In this document: piece by piece, positions 16,780-24,623 of the stretch
How positions within the stretch are numbered: the first letter of the stretch is position 1
How the letters are laid out: each line of letters begins with the position of its first letter
DNA from: Kineosporia corallincola
GTDB taxonomy: Bacteria > Actinomycetota > Actinomycetes > Actinomycetales > Kineosporiaceae
NCBI RefSeq assembly: GCF_018499875.1
Contig: NZ_JAHBAY010000002.1
Location: 186,001-250,000 of the forward strand
Direction: 5' to 3'
Length of the DNA stretch: 64,000 bases
The notes under the pieces: generated by a model
Told to the model about the DNA's origin: nothing
The model's input: the letters and a program-made list of their open reading frames with translations, nothing else
Database searches by the model: none
Translations under genes and position numbers: made by a program

Positions 16780-18711
16780 ATGACGACGCAGGCCGGTGCA
16801 CCCGACCGGACGCAGCTGGCGGCGCGGGTGCGGCGTGCCCAGAACGGTGACCGGCAGGCCCTGTCCGAGCTGGTCGGCGACCACCTGGACATGCTCTACA
16901 ACGTGACCGGCCGGGCCCTGGACGGTCACGCCGACGTGGACGACGTGGTGCAGAACGTCCTGGTCAGCGTGGTGGAGAAACTGCCGTCGGTGCGTGAGCC
17001 GGAACGTTTCTCCGGGTGGGTGCTGGCGATCGCCCGGCGCGAGATCACCGACCAGCTGCGGCGCCGGCAGACCGCCCGCCGGCGTGGGCCCGAGCCGGAG
17101 GACGCGCCCGAGCGGGCGGATCCGGCCTCGGACTTCACCGACCTGACCATCCTGCGGCTGGGACTCAGCGGGCAGCGCCGTCAGGTGGCGCGGGCCGCCC
17201 GCTGGATGGATCCCGACGCCCGGTTCACGCTGTCGCTGTGGTGGCTGGAGCTGCTCGGCGAGATCACCCGTGCCGACCTGGCCACCGCGACGGCCGAGGC
17301 GACCGGCACCGACCCCGCCCACGCGGCGGTGCGGGTGAAACGGATGCGCGAGCAGCTGGAGCTGTGCCGGCGGATCGAGGCCGCGCTCGCCGCCCGCCCC
17401 GGATGTGCCGGCCTGGCAGGGATTCTCGACGACTGGGACGGGGCACCCGGCCCGGTCTGGCGCAAGCGGATCGCCCGGCACCTGCGGGACTGCCGGCACT
17501 GCGGTCCGCCGCTGCTGATCGCGCCGGAACGCCTGCTCAGCGGGATGGTCATGCTGCCGGCGACGTTGTCGCTGCCCGGGTTGCTGCCCGGGTTGCTGCC
17601 GTCGTCGGGCGCGGCCCTGGCGTCCGGTGCGGGGACGTCGGGCGCGGCTCTCGGTGCGGGTTCCGGTGCGGGTTCCGGTGCGGGGGCGGCCGGCGGGGTG
17701 GCCGGGGCGGCTGCCGCGGGTTCCGGCGCGGGAGCGTCTGCTTCGGCGGGTGCGGGTGCGGGTGCGGGTGCGGGTGCGGGTGCGGGCGGCTGGCTGGGCG
17801 GGGCCGTCACCGGCAAGACGCTGGCCGGGGTGGCCGCGGCGGTGGTGGCCGCGGGGGCGGTCGCCGCAGGCACGGTGGTGGTGGCCGGGAACGGGCGGCC
17901 CGGAAGGAATCCCGAGGTGCCGGCCGCGGTCGCGGTGACACCGGCGTCCACCGTTGAGGCCACGGTGCCGCACAGCGAGTCGGCCACCACGAGCGTCACC
18001 CCGCAGCCGGTGCACACCACGAAGGCCCGCACGACGATGACCCCGGCGGCGGTGCGGTACGGCAGCACCGTCGACACCGCGGACACCGCACCCCCCGCCG
18101 GCCGCCGGCCGGCCCCGCTGCCGGCCCGGCCGGAAGGCACGCTGGGGATCGCGGACTCGGCCGACAACGATCCGCGCGCCGACGTGGTCTCACTGATCCA
18201 CCGGGACGAGTGGGTGAGGTTCAGCGGCCGGGGATACGTGCGGATCGAGTGGTCGATGGCGATCACCGAGCGGGTCGGCACGGTGACCATGCCGTCCTGG
18301 ACCGGCTTGCGGGGGAAGATCTTTCACGTCGCGTCCGGCGGCGGGTACCGGCTGGACGACCAGAGACCGGGACAGCCCGGCGGATCCACCTGGATGGGCG
18401 ACGCCGGCACCGGCGAGGCGGTGCTGCCGGACGGCACCCAGCAGATGTGGGCGTCCGAGTACTACTACGTCGACGGCGAGGTCACCCTCACCTCCAACGA
18501 GAGAGGCGCCGACTACAACCTCTACGTGCACCTGCTCGACCGGGCGGCGATCGACGACGACCTGCTGACCGCCCCCGACCTCACCGCCGGCCGGGTGCGC
18601 TACGGCGTGAACCGCGACCGCGGCACCGACGCGTCGCCGGTGCCGCAGTACGTCACCCGTTCCCGGCCGGACGACCCGGCCACGGTGCCCCGCCGCAGCC
18701 GCGTCGGCTGA
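16780..18711 (+). CDS. ECF-like sigma factor fused to zinc-finger-like motif, membrane helix and extracytoplasmic domain
   Basis: 643 aa from ATG 16780 (GGAAG about 9 nt upstream). Residues about 10-95 are sigma-70 region 2 (DRQALSELVGDHLDMLYNVTGRAL, DVDDVVQNVLVSVVEKLP, FSGWVLAIARREITDQLRRRQ). A helical region with DPAHAAVRVKRMREQLEL follows where region 4 would be. RHLRDCRHC near residue 247 has the HxxxCxxC shape of anti-sigma zinc fingers. A Gly/Ala/Ser repeat linker (about 280-350) leads to a membrane helix (TLAGVAAAVVAAGAVAAGTVVVAG), a Thr/Ser/Pro-rich stalk and a C-terminal domain of about 180 residues with no family I recognise. The whole looks like a sigma factor with its own anchoring and sensing parts. 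Confidence 0.78.
   Translation: MTTQAGAPDRTQLAARVRRAQNGDRQALSELVGDHLDMLYNVTGRALDGHADVDDVVQNVLVSVVEKLPSVREPERFSGWVLAIARREITDQLRRRQTARRRGPEPEDAPERADPASDFTDLTILRLGLSGQRRQVARAARWMDPDARFTLSLWWLELLGEITRADLATATAEATGTDPAHAAVRVKRMREQLELCRRIEAALAARPGCAGLAGILDDWDGAPGPVWRKRIARHLRDCRHCGPPLLIAPERLLSGMVMLPATLSLPGLLPGLLPSSGAALASGAGTSGAALGAGSGAGSGAGAAGGVAGAAAAGSGAGASASAGAGAGAGAGAGAGGWLGGAVTGKTLAGVAAAVVAAGAVAAGTVVVAGNGRPGRNPEVPAAVAVTPASTVEATVPHSESATTSVTPQPVHTTKARTTMTPAAVRYGSTVDTADTAPPAGRRPAPLPARPEGTLGIADSADNDPRADVVSLIHRDEWVRFSGRGYVRIEWSMAITERVGTVTMPSWTGLRGKIFHVASGGGYRLDDQRPGQPGGSTWMGDAGTGEAVLPDGTQQMWASEYYYVDGEVTLTSNERGADYNLYVHLLDRAAIDDDLLTAPDLTAGRVRYGVNRDRGTDASPVPQYVTRSRPDDPATVPRRSRVG
17749..17784 (+). repeat. 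Hexanucleotide tandem repeat (GGTGCG)x6
   Basis: Six perfect GGTGCG units encode the alternating Gly-Ala run in the linker of the sigma/membrane fusion protein. Related GGTGCGGGTTCC units lie at about 17659-17686. Units are in frame, so gain or loss by slippage changes linker length without breaking the frame. Confidence 0.9.
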
Positions 18712-18806
18712 CAGCGGGCGACGGGGCGCCACCCTCCGGACCGGCCGAGGGCCCGGACCCGCTGTCGTGCTCGGGGTGCTGGTCGCTGGGCACAGGGATG
18801 CCCTTT

Positions 18807-18848
18807 TCGTTTTGACACCGGCCTGGCGCCGACGGTGGTGTCAAAAAG
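18807..18848. terminator. Inverted repeat between convergent genes, possible bidirectional terminator
   Basis: TTTTGACACC pairs with GGTGTCAAAA across a GC-rich loop that holds GGCGCC. Outer CCCTT and AAGGG tracts extend the pairing with mismatches. It lies between the converging sigma and alginate-lyase-like genes. The T and A tracts form the base of the stem rather than a free U-tail on one side, so terminator function is likely from context but not canonical. Confidence 0.5.
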
Positions 18849-18896
18849 AAGAAGGGGCACCCTGCCCTGGCCCACCGCGTGAGCGGCGGGCACGGT

Positions 18897-20120
18897 TCAG
18901 CGGGTGAACATCAGGGTGCCGAAACCGAGCTGGTCGAAGCCGCCGCCCGTGCCGTAGTCCCCACCACCACCCTCGGCGCGCTGCTTCCTGGTGATCGCGG
19001 CGACGTTCGGGGCGGACAGGCCGCGCCGCTTGACGTAGTGCGCGTAGACCATCTCCCACACCGGGCGCACCTGGCCGCGGAAGGCGTCGGAGACGACGGT
19101 CTGGGAGCGGGGCGCGCAGGTGGTGCCGTTGCCCCACGCGTAGGTGGTGAACGGCACCGGCCTGCCGAGGTTGTAACGCGCCACGTACTCGGCGCCCTTG
19201 AGGAAGCGGTTGTCGTCGTAGCCGTACAGGTCAACGCCCTGGTTCCAGGCCATCTCGCAGATCGTGCCGAGCATGCCGACACCCATCAGGCTGTGGGCCT
19301 GGTCGCGGCCGCTCTCCTGCCACTGGCCCAGCTTCCCGTGCAGGAACGGGATGGCGTGCGGGATGGAGCCGTTGCCCGGCCCGTTCTTGACATACCGCAC
19401 CGCCCGGCGGAACAGGGCACGCTCGTCGCACAGAATGCCGATGGCCATCACCGAGGCCAGGGTGCACAGGTCCCAGTTGGCCCAGTAGTTCGTGATGCAG
19501 GCGCCGTTGTGGTCGGTGAGGAACTGGTCGTTGAGCGGGTAGAACACGGTGCGCAGCAGGTGCTGGGCGGCGGGCAGGTCGAAACCTGGGTACTCGCGCA
19601 GCAGTTCGGCGGCGTTGGCCAGCTGGTAGCCGTAGATGCCGGCGGCCAGGAACCGGTCGGCGTTGCCGGTGACCTCGGTCAGGGTGGACGACCAGGCGTT
19701 CAGGACGCCCGCGGCGGCCCGCGCGTGTTCCTCCTGGCCGGTGATCCGCCAGCGCAGGGCGTTCTGGTAGGCGGCGTGCACGTCGATGTAGAACTGGGCG
19801 CAGTTGTCGCCGGTGCCGCCGCGCACCACGGTGGCCAGGGGCCGCGGCGTCCAGGTGGCGTGCGAGCGGCCGTTGGCCACCAGGCGGCGCCATCCGGCGG
19901 TCGCCACCGGTGCGCCGGCCGCGACCCGGCGGCCCACCCGGGCCAGGTCACGGTCGGTGTGCAGCATGCCCGGGTGCACGAAGGGCTTCGCCGCGGCCTG
20001 GCCGGCCGTGGGCCGTACCGCCGCGGCCGGGTGGACGGCGACGCCGACGGCGGCCACGGCGCCGAGGGCTCCCGCCCCGGTGAGCAGCTGGCGGCGGTTG
20101 ACGGTTCGCGGTGAGCGCAT
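18897..20120 (-). CDS. Alginate-lyase-family polysaccharide lyase, Tat-exported
   Basis: 407 aa. A Tat signal (VNRRQLLTGAGALGAVAAVGVAV) ends near residue 34. The mature part is an alpha/alpha-toroid of alginate_lyase type: FYIDVHAAYQNALRWRITG, the substrate-cleft block ITNYWANWDLCTLASVMAIGIL (Asn-Tyr-Trp and Trp-Asp), and a later DQAHSLMGVGMLGTICEMAW. Lyases of this fold cleave uronic-acid polymers by beta-elimination; members in actinomycetes are usually annotated as alginate lyases without proof of substrate. The gene is alone and converges on the sigma gene. No strong ribosome site precedes the ATG. Confidence 0.85.
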   Translation of the reverse strand: MRSPRTVNRRQLLTGAGALGAVAAVGVAVHPAAAVRPTAGQAAAKPFVHPGMLHTDRDLARVGRRVAAGAPVATAGWRRLVANGRSHATWTPRPLATVVRGGTGDNCAQFYIDVHAAYQNALRWRITGQEEHARAAAGVLNAWSSTLTEVTGNADRFLAAGIYGYQLANAAELLREYPGFDLPAAQHLLRTVFYPLNDQFLTDHNGACITNYWANWDLCTLASVMAIGILCDERALFRRAVRYVKNGPGNGSIPHAIPFLHGKLGQWQESGRDQAHSLMGVGMLGTICEMAWNQGVDLYGYDDNRFLKGAEYVARYNLGRPVPFTTYAWGNGTTCAPRSQTVVSDAFRGQVRPVWEMVYAHYVKRRGLSAPNVAAITRKQRAEGGGGDYGTGGGFDQLGFGTLMFTR

Positions 20121-20254
20121 GGGAGTTCAGCTTTCGGACGGCCGGTCATGGTCACCTGGTACGACGGTGCCGGACCGCGCGGATGACAGAAATCCGACGC
20201 GCAGGCCCCCGCACATCCGCCGTGAAGATCACCCTGAAGCCGATCACCCGCGGC

Positions 20255-20260
20255 TAGCCT
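20255..20260 (+). promoter_or_regulatory. -10 element TAGCCT of TPR gene
   Basis: TAGCCT is followed by six G residues and then the ATG at 20267. The spacing fits a leaderless transcript, although the G-run could also act as a very close Shine-Dalgarno. Confidence 0.5.
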
Positions 20261-20266
20261 GGGGGG

Positions 20267-21157
20267 ATGGGAGACACGGCTGAGATCCTGCGCATCCACC
20301 AGGGTGCGGCGTCCACGCTGCCCCGCGCGGTCGCGGTGCTGCTGCTGGACGTCTGGGACGCCGCCGACGAACGGCCCCTGACCTCACGCGTCCTGGTCGA
20401 GGTGCACGAGCCCGGCCTGCCCGCCCACCCCCGCGTGGTGCTGCGCGGCAACGGCGTGGCCTTCGCCATGTTCCTGCGCCAGGACGGCTCCCGGGTGCGC
20501 TCGCTGGCCGCCCGCGCCGTCGCCCTCACCGAGCAGGCCGTGGGCGCCGAGCACCCCTACGCCGCCACCCAGCTCGGGCACCTGGCCGTGGCCCTGACCC
20601 GGGTCGGCGAATGGTCCGAGGCGGCCGAGCTGCTGGAACGCGCCCTGGGCGTGACCCTCGCCGCGGCCGGGCGCTCCGACCTGCGGGTGGCCCGGCACAT
20701 GAACAACCTGGGCCTGGTGCGCCTGCGGCTGGAGGAGACCGAGGCCGGGCTGTCCATGCTGGAACGCGCCCGGTCCATCGCCGAGCAGGAGAACTCCGCC
20801 GGCCCGGAACTGGCCGCCGTGCTGAGCAACCTGGCCAGGGCGCGGCTGCTGGCCGGCGACGCCGACGGCGCCCGGCAGATCCTGTCCCGGGCCACGCAGC
20901 TGGCCGAGCGGCTCGACCGGGTGCGCCGCCCGGAGTCGGCGGCCTACACCAACAACCTCGCGGTGCTGCTGTCGGCGCACCTCGACCTGCCGATCGCCGC
21001 CCGCCCCCTGGCCCGCGAGGCGCTGCGGCTGGGGGAGAGCAGCGGGCACGGCGTCATCGACACCTACCTGCGCAACCTGGCCGTGGTGATGCGGGCCCTC
21101 GGCGAGGAGGAGACCGCCCGCGACCTGGAAGCCCGTGCGGTGCGCCAGATCTCGTAG
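20267..21157 (+). CDS. Tetratricopeptide-repeat protein
   Basis: 296 aa. From about residue 75 on it is all-helical with TPR-like pairs: HPYAATQLGHLAVALTRVGEWSEAAELLERAL, LRVARHMNNLGLVRLRLEETEAGLSMLERAR, GPELAAVLSNLARARLLAGDADGARQILSRA, and ESAAYTNNLAVLLSAHLDLPIAARPLAREAL. The asparagine-rich helix A (NNLGLVRLRL) is typical of TPR_10/TPR_12 repeats in STAND-associated proteins, but no NTPase domain is attached. The first 70 residues are unassigned. It probably acts as a protein-binding scaffold. It converges on the sensor kinase gene with a 2-bp gap. Confidence 0.8.
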   Translation: MGDTAEILRIHQGAASTLPRAVAVLLLDVWDAADERPLTSRVLVEVHEPGLPAHPRVVLRGNGVAFAMFLRQDGSRVRSLAARAVALTEQAVGAEHPYAATQLGHLAVALTRVGEWSEAAELLERALGVTLAAAGRSDLRVARHMNNLGLVRLRLEETEAGLSMLERARSIAEQENSAGPELAAVLSNLARARLLAGDADGARQILSRATQLAERLDRVRRPESAAYTNNLAVLLSAHLDLPIAARPLAREALRLGESSGHGVIDTYLRNLAVVMRALGEEETARDLEARAVRQIS

Positions 21158-21159
21158 CC

Positions 21160-22047
21160 TCAGGCGACCGGCCGGTCGGTGCCCGGGATCCGCAGCGTCA
21201 CCAGCGTCCCCCCGCCCTCCGGCGTCGTCCAGGTCAGCCGGGCGCCCAGCGAGTCGGCCCGCTCACGCATCCCGATCCGCCCGAACGACGTGCCCGCCGG
21301 GTCCACCGGCTCGTCGTCGCCGATGCCCACCCCGTCGTCCCGCACCGTGACCACGATGTGCTGGCCCTCGCGCCCCGCCCGCACCACCACCGTGCGGCAC
21401 GCCGCGTGGTGCAGCGCGTTGGCCAGCGCCTCCTGCACGATCCGGTAGATCGCCACCTGGGTGTCGGGCGGCAGGTCGGCGGGCAGGCCGGCGACGTCGT
21501 GAGTGACCGTGACGCCGGTGGTCCCGTCCGGTGTGCCCGGCACCTGACTGCGCCGGGCCAGGTCCTGCACCGCGGCCGTCAGGCCCAGCGCGTCCAGGGC
21601 CAGCGGCCGCATCTGGGTGATCAGGTGCCGCAGCACCCCGATCTGCTCGTGCACCATGTCCCGCGCGTCCTGCACTCCGGCGGCCAGCTTCTCCGGGTCC
21701 TGCGTGCGCGAGAGCCCGGCCAGCCACAGCTCCAGCGCGGCCAGGTCCTGCAACGTCTGGTCGTGCAGTTCCTGTGCCCAGTGCCGCCGTTCGGCCTCCT
21801 GCCCCTGGAACCGCGCCCGCAGCTGCCGCACCCGCCGCGCGTCGGTGGCCAGCCCGGCCTCCCGGATCGCCAGCGCCGCCGTGACCAGCAACAGCACCGA
21901 CGGCACCAGCAACAGCAGCAGCACCGGCTGGTCGCGGCCGGTCACGTGCCACAGACCCAGCACCGCCGGCACCGCCCCGAGCCCGGCCGCCCCCAGCAGC
22001 CAGGCCCGCACCGTGCGCCGCGTGTCCGGTTCCACCCGCGTCCTCAC
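21160..22047 (-). CDS. NarL-type sensor histidine kinase
   Basis: 295 aa, GTG start overlapping the response-regulator stop (GTGA). Two N-terminal membrane helices at about residues 14-60 have a very short outer loop. The HisKA_3 box is WAQELHDQTLQDLAALELWL with the phospho-acceptor His at about 95. HATPase_c has IVQEALANALHHA and DDGVGIGDD. A protein with almost no extracellular domain suggests membrane or cytoplasmic sensing. It is the second gene of a regulator-kinase pair. Confidence 0.92.
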   Translation of the reverse strand: MRTRVEPDTRRTVRAWLLGAAGLGAVPAVLGLWHVTGRDQPVLLLLLVPSVLLLVTAALAIREAGLATDARRVRQLRARFQGQEAERRHWAQELHDQTLQDLAALELWLAGLSRTQDPEKLAAGVQDARDMVHEQIGVLRHLITQMRPLALDALGLTAAVQDLARRSQVPGTPDGTTGVTVTHDVAGLPADLPPDTQVAIYRIVQEALANALHHAACRTVVVRAGREGQHIVVTVRDDGVGIGDDEPVDPAGTSFGRIGMRERADSLGARLTWTTPEGGGTLVTLRIPGTDRPVA

Positions 22048-22673
22048 GTCAGCAACCCCAGACGCCGTGCGGCGTCCACCAGTTCGGACCGGTGGTGCGC
22101 GCCCAGCCGCGCCCGCAGACCCGCCCGGTGCGCCTCCACCGTGCGCAGGCTGATGAACAGCTCGTGCGCGATCTCCGCGTTCGTGTGCCCCCGCGCCAGC
22201 AACCGCAGCACGTCACGCTCGCGCTCGCTGAGCCCCCCGGCGACCGGCTCGGCCCGCAGCAGCTGCGCGCCCAGCTGCGGCTGGAGGTAGGTGTCGCCGG
22301 CCATCACCACCTCGATCGCCCGGATCAGCTCGGCCGCCGCGGCGTCTTTCAGCAGGTAGCCGTGTGCGCCCCGGCCCAGCGCCTCGCGGGCGAAACCGGG
22401 ATCGTCGTGCATGGTGAGCACCAGGATGCGCGGCGCCGACGGCAGCCCGAGCAGGGTCGGCACGGCGTCCAGGCCGTTCTCCCGGCCCAGCGCGATGTCG
22501 AGCACCACCAGGTCGGGTGAGGCCCCCACCACCGTGCCCGCCACCTTGTCCAGGTTGCCGCACTCACCCACGACGTGGCAACGCGGATCGGCCTCCAGCA
22601 GTGCCCTCAGGCCGGTGCGCACCATCGTGTGGTCGTCCGCGAGCACGATGCGCCAGGCCGGGGCTTCACTCAT
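22044..22673 (-). CDS. NarL/LuxR-type response regulator
   Basis: 209 aa. Receiver domain with IVLADDHTMVRTGL and phospho-acceptor Asp in LVVLDIALG (about residue 59), switch lysine in YLLKDAAAA, and LuxR helix-turn-helix LSERERDVLRLLARGHTNAEIAHEL. The frame is open upstream, but ATG 22673 gives the family start and lies 6 nt after TACGCT, which fits a leaderless message. A perfect 8-bp dyad lies just upstream and may be its own binding site. It is co-transcribed with the kinase gene that follows. Confidence 0.93.
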   Translation of the reverse strand: MSEAPAWRIVLADDHTMVRTGLRALLEADPRCHVVGECGNLDKVAGTVVGASPDLVVLDIALGRENGLDAVPTLLGLPSAPRILVLTMHDDPGFAREALGRGAHGYLLKDAAAAELIRAIEVVMAGDTYLQPQLGAQLLRAEPVAGGLSERERDVLRLLARGHTNAEIAHELFISLRTVEAHRAGLRARLGAHHRSELVDAARRLGLLT

Positions 22674-22679
22674 CCCGCC

Positions 22680-22685
22680 AGCGTA
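22680..22685 (-). promoter_or_regulatory. -10 element TACGCT of response-regulator operon
   Basis: Read on the minus strand, TACGCT is followed by GGCGGG and the ATG at 22673. This is the same TANNNT plus 6 nt layout seen at other genes in the window and predicts a leaderless transcript. Confidence 0.5.
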
Positions 22686-22703
22686 GATCCAGGTCTGCGG
22701 CAA

Positions 22704-22723
22704 ACCCGCAACACCTTGCGGGT
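22704..22723. promoter_or_regulatory. Perfect 8-bp inverted repeat, candidate regulator site
   Basis: ACCCGCAA and TTGCGGGT arms around a 4-nt spacer lie 19-38 bp upstream of the -10-like element of the response-regulator operon. This is where an activator or autoregulator would bind. NarL-type regulators bind short inverted repeats, so autoregulation is a reasonable guess. Confidence 0.55.
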
Positions 22724-22867
22724 CAATGGCGAGGGCAACGCGACCGGCGCGGCCGATGATCGGAGGGCGTCTTCGCAGCTGAGTCCCGGGAGGCGCCTGG
22801 ACGGCCGGAATCGGCCGACCGCACAACGGGGTACGGGTACGGGACTCCCCGGCACCGGAGGAACACC

Positions 22868-23266
22868 ATGAGCCACCGTCACCAGCCTGCCACCACCACC
22901 CACACCCTCGAACTCGACCAGGTGCGTGAGATCGCCCGGCGTCTGGGCCGGCCCGGCCACGCGCCGGTCACCGCGGGCACGCTCGGCCTCGCCGGGGCGC
23001 CCGCCGGCGTCCCCCTGGCCTTCGCCACCACCATGTTCGGGCTGGGCACCCCGCACGGCACCACCCTCGGCGCACAGGCCGTGCTGCGCTCGATCACGGC
23101 CGAGGGATCACCCGAGTTCCCCTACGTGCAGGGGCATTTCCTGGACGACGGGCAAGAACGCGTGATCGAGCTGCACTCCCAGGTCCTGCACCAGCTGTGC
23201 CTGCGGATGGGCCTGAGCCAGTGCTGGGGCACCGACGCCGTGCTGACCGGCAGCAGTATCCGCTGA
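22868..23266 (+). CDS. Hypothetical protein, 132 aa
   Basis: I do not recognise a family. GGAGGA sits 5-6 nt before the ATG, so translation is well supported. The N-terminus is His/Thr-rich (SHRHQPATTTHTLELDQV). A central Gly/Ala-rich stretch (TAGTLGLAGAPAGVPLAF) is followed by an acidic segment and a C-terminal part with two Cys (LCLRMGLSQCWGTDAVLTG). There is no signal peptide or membrane helix. It is divergent from the response-regulator operon, sharing the 194-bp gap with the ACCCGCAA dyad, so it may be a target of that system. Confidence 0.7.
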   Translation: MSHRHQPATTTHTLELDQVREIARRLGRPGHAPVTAGTLGLAGAPAGVPLAFATTMFGLGTPHGTTLGAQAVLRSITAEGSPEFPYVQGHFLDDGQERVIELHSQVLHQLCLRMGLSQCWGTDAVLTGSSIR

Positions 23267-23284
23267 CGTCCCCGCTCCTGCCGG

Positions 23285-24238
23285 TCAGGGGAGCCGGCGG
23301 AAGTCGTGCCCGGCGGCCAGCCGGCGTTCCAGCAGTTCCCGTAGGGACATGCTCTCGCCGTCGCGGGCGCCCCGGCCCACCGCCAGAGGTGGTGGTGTCG
23401 GGGCGATCCGCACCCCGCGCAGCCGTGCCGTCAGCCCGGCCGGGGCGATGAGCAGGTAGAACTCGCCGTCCTCGCCCACCGCCTGCGGACCGCGGGCCTG
23501 GAGGTACCAGCCGCTCAGCCCGGTGCGGTAGCCGCCGGACCCGTTGTACGCCCGGGCCTTCAGCGGTTCGGGCGGCAGTCCCAGCTCGCGCGCCCGGGCC
23601 AGGAACCCGGCCACCAGTTCCCGCGCCCGCTGCGACTCCGCGGCCTCGCTGCGCCGGCGGGCCCGGTCGTGCGCCTCGAAGGCCTCGCGGCGGCGGGCGG
23701 GCCAGTCGGTGGCGGTGTCGACGGGCTTGGAGTCGGGGCTGGTTCCGGCAGCAGGGTCGGAGCTGTGGCCGTGGCTGGGGACAGGGCTGGTGCTGGAACC
23801 GGCGTCGGAGTGGGTGCTGGGGTCCGTGCCCAGGTGCGTGCCGGCCTCGGAGTTGGTGCCGGCGGCGTGGTCGGTGCCCGGGCCGAGGTGGGGATCGGAG
23901 TCGGTGCCCGTGCTGGAGCCGCCCGGGGTGCCGGCGATGGAGTCCGGGCCGATGTCCGTGCTGGTGCTGGTTTCGGGGGCGGAATCGGCGGCCGGTTCCG
24001 GTGGGGTTGATTCCAGTGAGGCCGGTTCCCGGGCGGCTGTTTGCAGCGAGACCGGTTCCAGCGAGACCGGTTCCAGCGAGACCGGTTCCGGTGAGGCTGG
24101 TTCTGGTGAAACTGTTTCTGGTGAGGCTGGTTCCGGGGTGGCTGAGGTGGGCGGGGCCGGTTCCGGAGTGGTCTGGCCGGTGGCGGTGATGCGCGGTGTG
24201 GGTGCGGGTGCAGGCCGGTCCTCGTCGTCCGTGTGCAT
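23285..24238 (-). CDS. Hypothetical protein with repeat-rich acidic N-terminus
   Basis: 317 aa. Residues 1 to about 175 are low-complexity and rich in Pro, Glu, Ser, Thr and Ala, with pentapeptide repeats of PEPAS/PEPVS/LEPVS type encoded by 15-bp DNA repeats. A charged helix (WPARRREAFEAHDRARRRSEA) leads to a compact C-terminal region of about 110 residues (ELVAGFLARARELG, SGWYLQARGPQAVGEDGEFYLLIAP). The C-terminal part looks folded but matches no family I know. ATG 24238 lies 6 nt after TACGGT, again suggesting a leaderless message. No membrane segment is present. Confidence 0.65.
   Translation of the reverse strand: MHTDDEDRPAPAPTPRITATGQTTPEPAPPTSATPEPASPETVSPEPASPEPVSLEPVSLEPVSLQTAAREPASLESTPPEPAADSAPETSTSTDIGPDSIAGTPGGSSTGTDSDPHLGPGTDHAAGTNSEAGTHLGTDPSTHSDAGSSTSPVPSHGHSSDPAAGTSPDSKPVDTATDWPARRREAFEAHDRARRRSEAAESQRARELVAGFLARARELGLPPEPLKARAYNGSGGYRTGLSGWYLQARGPQAVGEDGEFYLLIAPAGLTARLRGVRIAPTPPPLAVGRGARDGESMSLRELLERRLAAGHDFRRLP
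24014..24133 (-). repeat. Eight degenerate 15-bp tandem repeats inside a coding region
   Basis: Units of the form CAGCGAGACCGGTTC run in register. Three are identical at 24044-24088, flanked by diverged copies. They encode the PE/LE-(P/T)-(A/V)-S pentapeptides of the hypothetical protein. The identical central copies suggest recent expansion. Confidence 0.85.
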
Positions 24239-24623
24239 GGGGGCACCGTACGACTCGCCGGGCCGATGGCGTGAGGCGGCGTCCCACCCCGCACTCCGGG
24301 TCTGGACTTCCCACCGGCACCTCCTCGTTCGTCATGTCCCCACCGAACCTGAGTCCACTCCAGCGTGTGCCCATCAATGTGGCCATCAACCTGGCCCGCC
24401 AGACCTGGCCCGCCCCACGCCTGGCCCGCCCCACGCCTGGCCCGCCAGATCCGGCCCGCCCGGCGCGCATTCGCTCGGCCGGGCCGGATCACCGCGTCGT
24501 CCACCGTAAGTTTCTTTCTGGTTACGTCCTGCGGTATTTGCCCCGCTTGGATGCGCTGAGTGCCAATGATTGCACTCTGAGTTCCATGGGGTGCGGGATC
24601 TGGGACGGCATGCGGGGGCAACG
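24239..24623. other. 385-bp intergenic region with GC tandem repeat
   Basis: This gap separates the divergent hypothetical gene and NTPase gene. It contains TACGGT at 24245-24250 on the minus strand as a -10 for the leftward gene, a cluster of CCTGGCCCGCC repeats (listed separately), and a less GC-rich stretch at about 24500-24580 that may carry the NTPase promoter. Short open frames here do not look coding. Confidence 0.5.
24390..24449. repeat. Short GC-rich direct repeats (CCTGGCCCGCC)
   Basis: CCTGGCCCGCC occurs at 24390, 24404, 24420 and 24436. The two middle copies form a perfect 16-bp tandem (CCTGGCCCGCCCCACG). There is no spacer pattern like a CRISPR array. It may bind a protein or be slippage-derived. 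Confidence 0.7.

Noticed and set aside
24390-24449. CRISPR array
   Set aside because: Only four 11-bp copies with 3-5 nt between them; no spacers and no cas genes.
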